Origin: Microcaldota archaeon
GTDB taxonomy: Archaea; Micrarchaeota; Micrarchaeia; Micrarchaeales; CABMGC01
Length of the DNA stretch: 10,277 nt
Direction: 5' to 3'
NCBI GenBank assembly: GCA_021821605.1
Contig: JAKACG010000022.1
Coordinates: 1 to 10,277, forward strand
The first letter of the stretch is position 1; every line of letters begins with the position of its first letter. A program made the translations under genes and the position numbers. The notes under the pieces were generated by a model. The model was not told where the DNA came from. It saw only the letters and a list, made by a program, of their open reading frames with translations, and did not search any database. Below are positions 1-6,470 of the stretch, piece by piece.

Positions 1-903
1 TACCAGCAAGGTAGATGAAGTACTTGAGTTTGTAGTCTCTTGTATGAACTGCGGCATCAACTGCTGTGTTGTTTTATAAACAATAGTATAATTTAATTTT
101 GTAAGATTACTTATTATAAATTGAGGAGTGTTGTTATCTAATATTACCTCGTTGTATCTCTTTTTGCTTTCATTAAAAAATGGGTAAAGTGATTTCCAAT
201 TTCCTGCATTTGAACTTAATAGTTCTACAGGTATTGTCTGCGAACCAAACTGCAGTGCGTTGTTCATTGCTTTTATCTCTTGTGTTTGAGTAGGAGCAAG
301 ACCAGTAGTGACATTTGAAGCTGCGATTGTTAGTATGCTTGTATTCATAAGTATTATGGTGTTTGTAGGTCTGTCAAGATACATGTAAATAGGCTGATTG
401 GCCTGTCCAAATGCTTCTTTTGCAAACTTTTCAGCACCTGTTTGTGTAACATAAAAATTTACCTGCCATGTGGCGTTGTTCCCATTTATGTTCTGTGATG
501 GTTGTATTCCTCCTGTACTTCCTCCCAATATATCAGAGCCGTTTACCGCATCTCTTCCGCTAACTATTCCTTGGAATATTCCTTGCTTTTCTATTACAGC
601 TATTGTACTGTTTATATCGCTGCTTACAACAGAAGGTATTATTACATATACTTGGGAGTTACCTACTCCTTCTATAGTTACTTGTTTAAGACCGAATGTA
701 GAGATTCTTTGTTGTAGATTTGATAATATAGAGCTCATGACAGCGGGGGTAACCTGATTTTGTAGTGTTATAGGTATTTCTGTACCGCCTATAAACTCTA
801 TGCCTAAATGTATCCCTGAAAATGCATCAGCTGCACCTAGAAGTATAAGTATTAATACCAACGCAAGAATTCTTTTATCTTTTAAGTATGAAATTGCTGA
901 CAT
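1..903 (-). CDS. secD: Protein-export membrane protein SecD, N-terminal part (cut by window edge)
   Basis: The frame starts at ATG 903-901 and stays open to base 1, giving the first 301 residues; the later membrane helices lie outside the window. Residues about 11-27 form one hydrophobic helix. It is followed by the SecD/SecF hallmark GIEFIGGTEI (about residues 32-41). A segment resembling the SecD first external domain follows (TFGLKQVTIEGVGNSQVYVI), and later TGAEKFAKEAFG and PIYMYLD, which also fit SecD. In this family the protein sits in the cytoplasmic membrane with SecF, beside SecYEG, and helps pull secreted proteins outward. The start lies two bases after the secF stop, and AGAGAGA about 5 bases upstream may serve as ribosome binding site, so the two genes are co-transcribed. 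The external domain carries several Asn-X-Ser/Thr sites. The assignment as SecD rather than SecF rests on the domain sequence and on the clear SecF next door. Confidence 0.88.
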   Translation of the reverse strand, partial: MSAISYLKDKRILALVLILILLGAADAFSGIHLGIEFIGGTEIPITLQNQVTPAVMSSILSNLQQRISTFGLKQVTIEGVGNSQVYVIIPSVVSSDINSTIAVIEKQGIFQGIVSGRDAVNGSDILGGSTGGIQPSQNINGNNATWQVNFYVTQTGAEKFAKEAFGQANQPIYMYLDRPTNTIILMNTSILTIAASNVTTGLAPTQTQEIKAMNNALQFGSQTIPVELLSSNAGNWKSLYPFFNESKKRYNEVILDNNTPQFIISNLTKLNYTIVYKTTQQLMPQFIQETTNSSTSSTLLV

Positions 904-905
904 TT

Positions 906-2054
906 TTATCTCTCTTTTCTTTTTTTGAAGTATAAAATCATGGATGCATTTCCAAGCCATGTGGTGAATATATCACCTATAAGCCCAAAAAGAACAACTC
1001 CAGATATTTCGTAATATGTAGGAACATATGCAAAGATAGAAACTATGAACAGAACTGCAAAGGATACTATTGCTGTTGCGGTCATTGTAAGCCCTGTTTT
1101 CATTGATGCATAAGCACGATCCTCTGCTGTGCCCTCATGCCTTTTCATTATTCTTACAGCTGTAAGTACGTCTGTATCTATTGAGTAACCTATTAACATC
1201 AAAAGTCCACCAATACTAGCTACACCTAATGGTATTCCAAAAAGACCCATAGCACCTATTGCAAAGATCATGTCATTAGCTGCTCCAAATATTACAGCGA
1301 ATGCAGGAGCTATTGAACGGAAGATAAAAAATACAATTACAGAGATTAATATAAATGCGGTAAGTATTACGAACTCCAGCTGAGAAAGAAAGTAGCTACC
1401 AAGAGTTGGAGTTAACTGCTGATATGAGTAATGCTTGAAGTTTATGACCTTATGCAAAGCAGTAAGAATATTGTTTTCATAAGAACTGCTTGCTTGTGAG
1501 TATGTATTTTGAGCTAATGCGGTCATGTATGTTGGATCTGTAGAGTTTATTGATATTGGACCTGTGAAAGGAGAAAGATAAGAAAGCTCGCTGTCCAAAG
1601 AGCTTTTCAAACCTGCCAGAGAAGTAGCCATAACAGTTTGATTTTGTTGTTGATAATTAAGCAATGTTTTATTAGAAGGTTGTGATCTAAGCGACTGTGA
1701 TATTAAAGATGAGTTTAACTCGCTTGATGAGTAATTCTGATTATATGTGTAGAAGGCCAAAAGAGACTGCTCAGCATTAGCGATGCTTTGATTTATAGTA
1801 AGGGTTATCTGAAGACCGCCAGGGCTGTTCTCTATTGATGGATTTTGTGTGTGAAGTAAAGAGGATATTTGAGAGGATAACTGTGCCTGATTTATTGTAG
1901 AGTTGGTTTGTAAGGTTATACTTACACCTCCGCTCAAAGTAGAATCAAAGGTTAGATGTGTTGAAAAGTAAAGACCGAATGCTAGCAGTAAAAGTGGTAC
2001 AAGTACAAAGTACTTTGCGTTTTTATGTTTATAGATATTGGGTAGCGTTAACAT
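906..2054 (-). CDS. secF: Protein-export membrane protein SecF with enlarged external domain
   Basis: This 382-residue protein has one N-terminal helix (about 14-32), a long external domain (33-225) and a five-helix C-terminal block. Family marks are STLSGGVSITL (38-48), LTPTLGSYFLSQ just before helix 2 (214-225), the archaeal SecF motif LLMLIGYSIDTDVLTAVR (284-301), and GLIGDIFTTWLGNA (357-370). It acts with SecD at the SecYEG channel in later steps of export. Archaeal SecF proteins are usually near 300 residues; the extra length lies in the external domain, about residues 90-200, which is rich in Ser, Gln and Asn and has many Asn-X-Ser/Thr sites. The ATG at 2054 was chosen because it puts a basic stretch (YKHKNAK) just before helix 1. 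The secF–secD order is the archaeal one. The gene is 38 bases downstream of the small membrane-protein gene and seems to have its own TATA box. Confidence 0.9.
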   Translation of the reverse strand: MLTLPNIYKHKNAKYFVLVPLLLLAFGLYFSTHLTFDSTLSGGVSITLQTNSTINQAQLSSQISSLLHTQNPSIENSPGGLQITLTINQSIANAEQSLLAFYTYNQNYSSSELNSSLISQSLRSQPSNKTLLNYQQQNQTVMATSLAGLKSSLDSELSYLSPFTGPISINSTDPTYMTALAQNTYSQASSSYENNILTALHKVINFKHYSYQQLTPTLGSYFLSQLEFVILTAFILISVIVFFIFRSIAPAFAVIFGAANDMIFAIGAMGLFGIPLGVASIGGLLMLIGYSIDTDVLTAVRIMKRHEGTAEDRAYASMKTGLTMTATAIVSFAVLFIVSIFAYVPTYYEISGVVLFGLIGDIFTTWLGNASMILYFKKRKER

Positions 2055-2080
2055 TAAACCAAATCAAACCTAAATAATTA

Positions 2081-2097
2081 AGCAGTATATATTTAAC
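2081..2097 (-). promoter_or_regulatory. Probable TATA box for secF-secD
   Basis: On the minus strand the sequence reads GGTTAAATATATACTGC. Its centre is about 35 bases before the secF ATG, which predicts a start point near 2063 and a leader of about 9 bases. It overlaps the stop codon of the upstream small membrane-protein gene (2095-2093), so secF could be transcribed both from here and by read-through. Confidence 0.45.
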
Positions 2098-2398
2098 CAT
2101 ACTTCTTCATAAGCTTTACGTGTAAGGCCGTTACAAAACCATATATTACAAGCATCAAAGATAGTATTATTATTGATAGACCTATAGCAAATATGACAGT
2201 ATAGCCTAACGTAGGCTGTAATATTAGAATCATTCCGAAAACAAATAAATATATTCCCCAATATATTGCATTAAATATATGCCAGCCCGAGTGTCTTTCT
2301 TTATAATGTAAAATACGTTTCATGTGAGCCTCTGGAGACATTGCAGTAGAGCTGCCGTAATTCATATCATCAGTATGCAAGGTTTCTTTTCTTGCCAT
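2093..2398 (-). CDS. Small two-helix membrane protein, function unknown
   Basis: I do not recognise this family. From ATG 2398 it encodes 101 residues: a polar N-terminal part of about 40 residues (MARKETLHTDDMNYG, then a basic HMKRILHYKERH stretch), two hydrophobic helices (about 40-60 and 64-90) and a short basic tail (KLMKKYG). Such a hairpin suggests both ends face the cytoplasm. The start is ambiguous: TTG 2410, GTG 2407, ATG 2401 and ATG 2398 are all in frame. GGTGA at 2408-2404 is a good ribosome binding site five bases before ATG 2398 and would lie inside the longer forms, so 2398 is preferred. A TATA box at 2441-2451 predicts transcription from about 2420. Lying 38 bases upstream of secF on the same strand, it may share transcripts with secFD; a link to export is only inferred from position. 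Confidence 0.7.
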   Translation of the reverse strand: MARKETLHTDDMNYGSSTAMSPEAHMKRILHYKERHSGWHIFNAIYWGIYLFVFGMILILQPTLGYTVIFAIGLSIIILSLMLVIYGFVTALHVKLMKKYG

Positions 2399-2440
2399 CA
2401 TTTTCACCAAAATATATAAGCGATAATTAATAAAGCAAGC

Positions 2441-2451
2441 AAGTATTTAAA
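2441..2451 (-). promoter_or_regulatory. Probable TATA box for the two-helix membrane protein gene
   Basis: The minus strand reads TTTAAATACTT. Its centre lies about 48 bases before ATG 2398, so transcription would begin near 2420 and give a leader of about 20 bases that contains the GGTGA ribosome binding site at 2408-2404. A second AT-rich block, CTTATATATT at 2420-2411, is too close to the start codon to be the working box. Confidence 0.4.
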
Positions 2452-2501
2452 GAGTTTGGTTTTTTGGCGTTTTAATATTTTTAAGTTCAAAAACACAAAA
2501 G

Positions 2502-2512
2502 CTTTATTTTTA
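2502..2512 (+). promoter_or_regulatory. Probable TATA box for a leaderless transcript of the GCGC membrane protein gene
   Basis: CTTTATTTTTA is centred about 25 bases before the ATG at 2531, which is the usual TATA-to-start distance in archaea. No ribosome binding site precedes that ATG. Together these suggest transcription starts at or next to the A of the start codon. Confidence 0.45.
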
Positions 2513-2530
2513 TTATAGCAATAAATATCT

Positions 2531-3070
2531 ATGAAGTTATTGAGTAATATTAATAATATAAAAAATACAGTTGTCGAAATATATAGAAGACCTAGATATA
2601 TACTTCTCAATATAGTATCAATTATTGTTTATTATTATATATTTACTGTTTTGATAAGCTATCAAAATTATGGCATATTATTAATAGAGTTGCCAATATT
2701 TCTCATTTATGCAATGATAATATTATCATCGATATTGTTTACCATATCAATTTATGCAATTAAAAACACAATTAGAAATCAGGCAAAAATAACCGGAAGC
2801 GCTACCAGCATAATAACCATTCTTTTCGGAGGTATTATAGGAGGTTGCGGTTGCGCTGCGCCGATTATATATGGACTTACAGCTATTGGAATAAGCCTCT
2901 CTACAACAAGTTATCTGGCGTATGTTATAAACGATTATATAGTGCAGATATTTCTCGTGATTCTGCTTATTGATGCGATATTGATACTTTATTATCTCAA
3001 TAAGTTATCATATGCAAGTTGCAGAGTTAAAACCAGAAAGATAAAAAAGAAAAGTAATAAAATTAAATAA
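2531..3070 (+). CDS. Four-helix membrane protein with GCGC motif, function unknown
   Basis: I cannot assign a family with confidence. The 179 residues show an N-terminal amphipathic stretch (about 1-20), hydrophobic helices at about 23-43, 50-76, 90-120 (interrupted) and 133-156, and a strongly basic tail (about 164-179, many Lys/Arg). The most striking part is GGCGCAAPIIYGLTAIGIS (104-122), with two cysteines (106 and 108) in a glycine-rich break of the third hydrophobic segment, much as in membrane proteins that use such a turn for metal or redox chemistry; that role is inference. The gene stands alone on the plus strand, with a divergent neighbour upstream. Its stop codon (3068-3070) directly abuts the stop codon of the convergent adenosyltransferase gene (3071-3073), leaving no room for separate terminators. 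Coding status is supported by length, hydrophobic pattern and a well-placed TATA box. Confidence 0.75.
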   Translation: MKLLSNINNIKNTVVEIYRRPRYILLNIVSIIVYYYIFTVLISYQNYGILLIELPIFLIYAMIILSSILFTISIYAIKNTIRNQAKITGSATSIITILFGGIIGGCGCAAPIIYGLTAIGISLSTTSYLAYVINDYIVQIFLVILLIDAILILYYLNKLSYASCRVKTRKIKKKSNKIK

Positions 3071-3613
3071 TTAGTAAGTAGGATGCTTTTCCTCTATGTT
3101 ATTCTTTAGATTTAAGTACAGTGCAGCTGTGAAAAATAGAGAGGATAATCTATTCAAATAGCTTATTAAAGATTTGTCTAAATTATACTCATTGCTTGCC
3201 TTGACTACCTCTCTTTCGGCACGCCTTGCTATTGAACGCGCCACGTGCATATGTACGGCTGCTTCACACCCAGTAGGTATTACAAACTGCCTTAAAGGAG
3301 GAATCTCGGTTCCTAAAAGCTCTATTAATTGCTCTACGTTTTTTAATTTTTCCTCTTGAAGCATTGCCTTGTCTATCTTTCCGTTACTTAATGAGGCAAG
3401 ATTAGCCCCTATGACAAAAAGATCGTTTTGTATCTTAAATAATTGATCTGAAATACGTTTATCATTAATATAAAATGATACTACTCCTAGATAGCTATTT
3501 AATTCGTCTACGCTACCTATAGCGTCAATTAAAGTATCGCTTTTGGAAAGGCGTTTTTCAGATAATATACCTGTCTTCCCTTCATCCCCAGTTCCTGTAT
3601 AAAACTCCGACAT
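3071..3613 (-). CDS. PduO-type ATP:cob(I)alamin adenosyltransferase
   Basis: This enzyme family moves the adenosyl group of ATP onto cob(I)alamin to make adenosylcobalamin. From ATG 3613 the protein has 180 residues, near the family's usual length. Visible marks are the ATP-binding FYTGTGDEGKTGIL at its very start, AIGSVDELNSYLG, IQNDLFVIGANLAS, FVIPTGCEAAVHMHVARSIARRAERE (the Arg-rich ATP/cobalamin region, given here in outline) and YLNRLSSLFFTAA. An in-frame ATG at 3658 would add 15 residues. I prefer 3613 because family members begin right at the first motif and because the upstream TATA box at 3671-3680 predicts a start point near 3650, inside the longer version. The gene follows the adenosylcobalamin-dependent ribonucleotide reductase on the same strand, so its product most likely feeds that enzyme. 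It converges with the GCGC membrane protein gene with zero spacing. Confidence 0.9.
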   Translation of the reverse strand: MSEFYTGTGDEGKTGILSEKRLSKSDTLIDAIGSVDELNSYLGVVSFYINDKRISDQLFKIQNDLFVIGANLASLSNGKIDKAMLQEEKLKNVEQLIELLGTEIPPLRQFVIPTGCEAAVHMHVARSIARRAEREVVKASNEYNLDKSLISYLNRLSSLFFTAALYLNLKNNIEEKHPTY

Positions 3614-3670
3614 ATACTCAGTAAGTATATTACAAGAAAATAATTTAGTTTTTTCCATTGTAATGCAACT

Positions 3671-3680
3671 ATAAAATATA
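3671..3680 (-). promoter_or_regulatory. Possible TATA box for the adenosyltransferase gene
   Basis: The minus strand reads TATATTTTAT, centred about 26 bases before position 3650. This would give a leader of roughly 37 bases before ATG 3613. The rest of the 3614-3779 spacer shows no clear T-rich terminator on the minus strand, so read-through from the reductase gene is also possible. It also holds a short inverted repeat, TAGCT-TTAC-AGCTA, at 3714-3727. Confidence 0.35.
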
Positions 3681-3779
3681 TGTTGTTATTAACATCCCAA
3701 ACCAAATAAGGTGTAGCTTTACAGCTAACTTTGTTCTTTGTTTAAAGTATTTGAATTCTTTTTCAATTACAACTGCTTT

Positions 3780-6200
3780 TCAATCGCACTTGGTATATCC
3801 ACAAGATTGGCAAGTATAGCAACCGTTTTCGTGTATAACTGCTTTTTCATTGCATTTTATGCAAAGCTCCATTGAGATCTCTCCGGCTGGATTCTTTTTG
3901 TTTTTATTTGAGTTTGATATTGGAAGCTGTTGACCCAATGAAACTGTAGCTTGAGTGCCTAACGGCTCTGCAAATAGTGGTTTTGATATACCTGACATAA
4001 TCTCAAGAGCCTTTGCAATGGCATCTGGTATACTATATAACTTCATACCATGATCCCAAGATATTGCCGAGTTAGCCTTTATACCTTTAAGGCTGGATAG
4101 TACCTCCTGTAAATCACCACCTATTTGAAGATACTTGCTTATCAATCTGCCCATGGCTTCGCAGTAGCTCTTTTCATCACTGCCTGTCTTTCCAAGATTT
4201 ATAAATACCTCCTTAATTTGGTTTTCATCAAAGTTAGCCGTTACATAAAGAGCCCCTTGTGGGAGAGTCATTCTTATTGTATGACCAGAAACCATTCGTG
4301 GCCTTTCCCAAGGTTCTAATGAAAAAGATGGCTGTTTTGTTGCCTCGATCTTTTCTGATGCAGTTTTGGCTTCCTTTTTATCCGCTTCTTCGTTTGTTAT
4401 AAGTATGCCTTCTCTTGAGCCTTCACGATAAACAGTTATGCCTTTGCACCCTGCCTTCCATGCCTGCATATATATCTCGCCTACCTGCTCTGCCGTGGTA
4501 TCGCTAGGCAAGTTCACCGTGGATGATATTGCGCTGTCTATATGCTTTTGTATTACTCCTTGCATCTTTACCCTGAACTGAGCCTCTATTTTATGAGCTG
4601 GTACAAAAAACTCTGGAAGATCGCTTTCATCGGTAAGATTGTGTGATTGCATATATTGATTTGCAAGAGGATGATAGACCTTAAACGTTCCTTGGCTAAG
4701 TGATTCTGATCTTCTTGTATAACTAAATGCAAATACAGGCTCTATTCCACTAGAGGTACCAGAAAGTACCGAACCGCTGCCAACAGGAGGTACTGTAAGT
4801 ATTGCAACATTTCTAAGACCATATCTTGCAATCTTTTCCTTAAGTTCTGGAGATAATGTTTTTATAAAGTTCATTTGCAGATGTTTTTCCTTTTCAAATA
4901 ATGGGAATGTGCCTTTTTCCTTTGCTATCTCTATACTTTCATCATATGCTATGTTCTTCATCTTGTTAAACAAGTCATCAACAAATGCCAATGCCTTATC
5001 TGTATCATACTTTATTCCTAATTTTATGAGCATATCTCCAAGAGCAGTAACTCCAACACCTATTCTTCTGCTGTTTCTAGCCGCAAGATTCTGCTCGTTC
5101 AATGGATGTTTACCATCATTATAATCAAGTACATCGTCAAGGAACCTTACTGCATATCTTGTTGCCTGTTCAAAGGTTTTCCAATCAAAAGTTGCATTAG
5201 ATGTAAATGAATTTAATACAAAAGAAGCTAGGTTTAAGTTACCAAGATCGCACGCACCATAAGGTTGCAAAGGCTGTTCTGAACAAGGATTTGTAGTTAT
5301 AACTTCCATCCCATTATACTCGCTTGGAGAAAACCTTTTTACTGTGTCCCAGAAGATAAGCCCAGGTTCTGCCCAGTCCCTTGCCGAGTTTATTAGTTGA
5401 GCCCATAGCTCCTTTGCATTTACCTTCTTTTCTATTCTACCTAACTTATCGCCCGTGTATCTTAAAGTGAAGTCATCGTCCTGTTCTACAGCCTTCATAA
5501 ACTCATCAGTTATCCTTACACTTATGTTGGCATATCTTACATTTGTAAGATCCTTTTTTACATTTATGAAGTTCATAATATCAGGGTGATCCACACTTAT
5601 TGTTATCATTAGGGCACCTCTTCTGCCGCTTTGCCCTATAGTATGCGTTGTTTCACTGAAGATGTTCATGAATGAAACAGAACCTGTAGAGTATACAGCT
5701 GAGTTATTTACTGGAGCGCCCTTTGGCCTTAATACGCTTATATCAGTACCTACACCGCCTCCGTAGCTGTATGTTCTTGCTGCTTCTTTGCACCAATCAA
5801 AGATAGATTCTATAGAATCATTTTTTATTGGAACAACATAGCAATTTAGAAGGGTTGCCTTTCTTTTCTGACCTGCACCGAACATTATTCTGCCGCCTGG
5901 AAGGAATTTAAAGTCATTGAGTAGCCACATAAACTTTCCCTTCCATTCTTCTTTCTTTTCAGCTGTATTTTCTACACCGGCTATCTCGCTTGATACCCTT
6001 GCCCACATCTCAGGAGGTATCTTCTCTATTATCTTACCAGAACCATCTTTAAAAGCGTACTTCTCGTAAAAAACTCTTGCACGTATCTCATCCCCATTGA
6101 AAAACTCCATAGTTTCTTTAGGAAGCTCCATTACACCAGATTGCTCATTTAAAGTAGTCACTTTTTCAACAACCTCAAGATTTTTTTCTTCGTTTACCAT
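3780..6200 (-). CDS. nrdJ: Adenosylcobalamin-dependent (class II) ribonucleotide reductase
   Basis: It reduces ribonucleotides to deoxyribonucleotides in the cytoplasm, using adenosylcobalamin to form the thiyl radical and needing no oxygen. The 806 residues are of normal length. Core marks: GGRIMFGAG (102-110); C120 in LLNCYV and C317 in GACDLGNLNL, the likely redox pair; NPCSEQPL with N304, C306 (radical cysteine) and E308, the spacing known from class II enzymes; SYGGGVGTDISVLRPKGAPV (145-164); PPVGSGSVLSGTSSGIEP (471-488). A TSCPD-type domain follows (about 638-735), then a C-terminal zinc ribbon with cysteines 780, 783, 794, 797, 800 and 805, which also supply the mobile pair that re-reduces the active site. 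I see no ATP-cone at the N terminus, so activity control by that domain is unlikely. ATG 6200 is preceded seven bases earlier by AAGGTG (6213-6208), a good ribosome binding site. The adenosyltransferase gene next downstream supplies the cofactor. Confidence 0.96.
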   Translation of the reverse strand: MVNEEKNLEVVEKVTTLNEQSGVMELPKETMEFFNGDEIRARVFYEKYAFKDGSGKIIEKIPPEMWARVSSEIAGVENTAEKKEEWKGKFMWLLNDFKFLPGGRIMFGAGQKRKATLLNCYVVPIKNDSIESIFDWCKEAARTYSYGGGVGTDISVLRPKGAPVNNSAVYSTGSVSFMNIFSETTHTIGQSGRRGALMITISVDHPDIMNFINVKKDLTNVRYANISVRITDEFMKAVEQDDDFTLRYTGDKLGRIEKKVNAKELWAQLINSARDWAEPGLIFWDTVKRFSPSEYNGMEVITTNPCSEQPLQPYGACDLGNLNLASFVLNSFTSNATFDWKTFEQATRYAVRFLDDVLDYNDGKHPLNEQNLAARNSRRIGVGVTALGDMLIKLGIKYDTDKALAFVDDLFNKMKNIAYDESIEIAKEKGTFPLFEKEKHLQMNFIKTLSPELKEKIARYGLRNVAILTVPPVGSGSVLSGTSSGIEPVFAFSYTRRSESLSQGTFKVYHPLANQYMQSHNLTDESDLPEFFVPAHKIEAQFRVKMQGVIQKHIDSAISSTVNLPSDTTAEQVGEIYMQAWKAGCKGITVYREGSREGILITNEEADKKEAKTASEKIEATKQPSFSLEPWERPRMVSGHTIRMTLPQGALYVTANFDENQIKEVFINLGKTGSDEKSYCEAMGRLISKYLQIGGDLQEVLSSLKGIKANSAISWDHGMKLYSIPDAIAKALEIMSGISKPLFAEPLGTQATVSLGQQLPISNSNKNKKNPAGEISMELCIKCNEKAVIHENGCYTCQSCGYTKCD

Positions 6201-6240
6201 ATAAATACACCTTGATTAACAAGTCGCAGTGAATAAGGCA

Positions 6241-6258
6241 GGTTAAATTTAAATACTT
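6241..6258 (-). promoter_or_regulatory. Probable TATA box for the ribonucleotide reductase gene
   Basis: The minus strand reads AAGTATTTAAATTTAACC. Centred near 6250, it predicts transcription from about 6224 and a leader of some 24 bases carrying the AAGGTG ribosome binding site at 6213-6208. No NrdR-like paired palindromes were seen around it. Confidence 0.5.
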
Positions 6259-6329
6259 ATCAGAAAGAACTGTTTATGTAAATAAAGAATAATTAAAAGT
6301 AATATTTAAGACGACAAATCTATAAAAAT

Positions 6330-6398
6330 ATGAATAGTGGAAATGCATGTTTTATTAGAAAAACCCTAATATTTTTACTCTGTTTTTTCATTTTTTAA
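6330..6398 (+). CDS. Candidate 22-residue leaderless small ORF (speculative)
   Basis: ATG at 6330 opens a 22-codon frame ending in TAA at 6396-6398. It begins MNSGNACFIRK and continues as an uninterrupted hydrophobic stretch rich in Leu, Phe and Ile with a second cysteine. A TATA-like AATATTTAAG at 6301-6310 is centred about 25 bases before the ATG, the distance expected for a leaderless archaeal transcript, and the frame runs into T-tracts (6371-6396) that could end transcription. That is all the support there is: no homologue can be recognised, and AT-rich spacers give such frames by chance. It could equally mark a short non-coding transcript or nothing. The rest of the 6201-6470 spacer holds the reductase promoter on the minus side and A-rich sequence before the thioredoxin–NHL gene. 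Confidence 0.2.
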   Translation: MNSGNACFIRKTLIFLLCFFIF

Positions 6399-6420
6399 TA
6401 GAACAAAACACCAATAAGTA

Positions 6421-6466
6421 AATAAATAAAAAAATAAAAGAGCTAAATAGCTTATTATTTATACTT
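6421..6466 (+). promoter_or_regulatory. AT-rich promoter region of the thioredoxin–NHL gene
   Basis: This stretch before ATG 6471 contains three possible TATA elements: AATAAATAAAAAAATAAAAG (6421-6440), CTAAATAG (6443-6450, about 25 bases before the ATG) and TTATTTATA nearer the gene. There is no ribosome binding site, so a short-leader or leaderless transcript is likely, but the exact box cannot be fixed. An inverted repeat AGCTA-AA-TAGCT spans 6441-6452. Confidence 0.35.
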
Positions 6467-6470
6467 AATA

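Noticed and set aside
470..757. Plus-strand frame of 95 codons
   Set aside because: It is antisense to secD, whose frame carries conserved motifs throughout the same stretch.
2404..2610. Minus-strand frame of 68 codons upstream of the small membrane protein
   Set aside because: It crosses the divergent promoter region and runs antisense to the start of the GCGC membrane protein gene. Its composition is that of AT-rich spacer.
3614..3779. Possible cobalamin riboswitch between the reductase and adenosyltransferase
   Set aside because: The spacer is too short and AT-rich for a cobalamin riboswitch, and no B12-box-like sequence or multi-stem fold can be drawn.
6355..6371. Inverted repeat ATTAG...CTAAT as a regulatory hairpin
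   Set aside because: Five AT-rich pairs around a seven-base loop are weak and expected by chance in such sequence; it also lies within the candidate small ORF.
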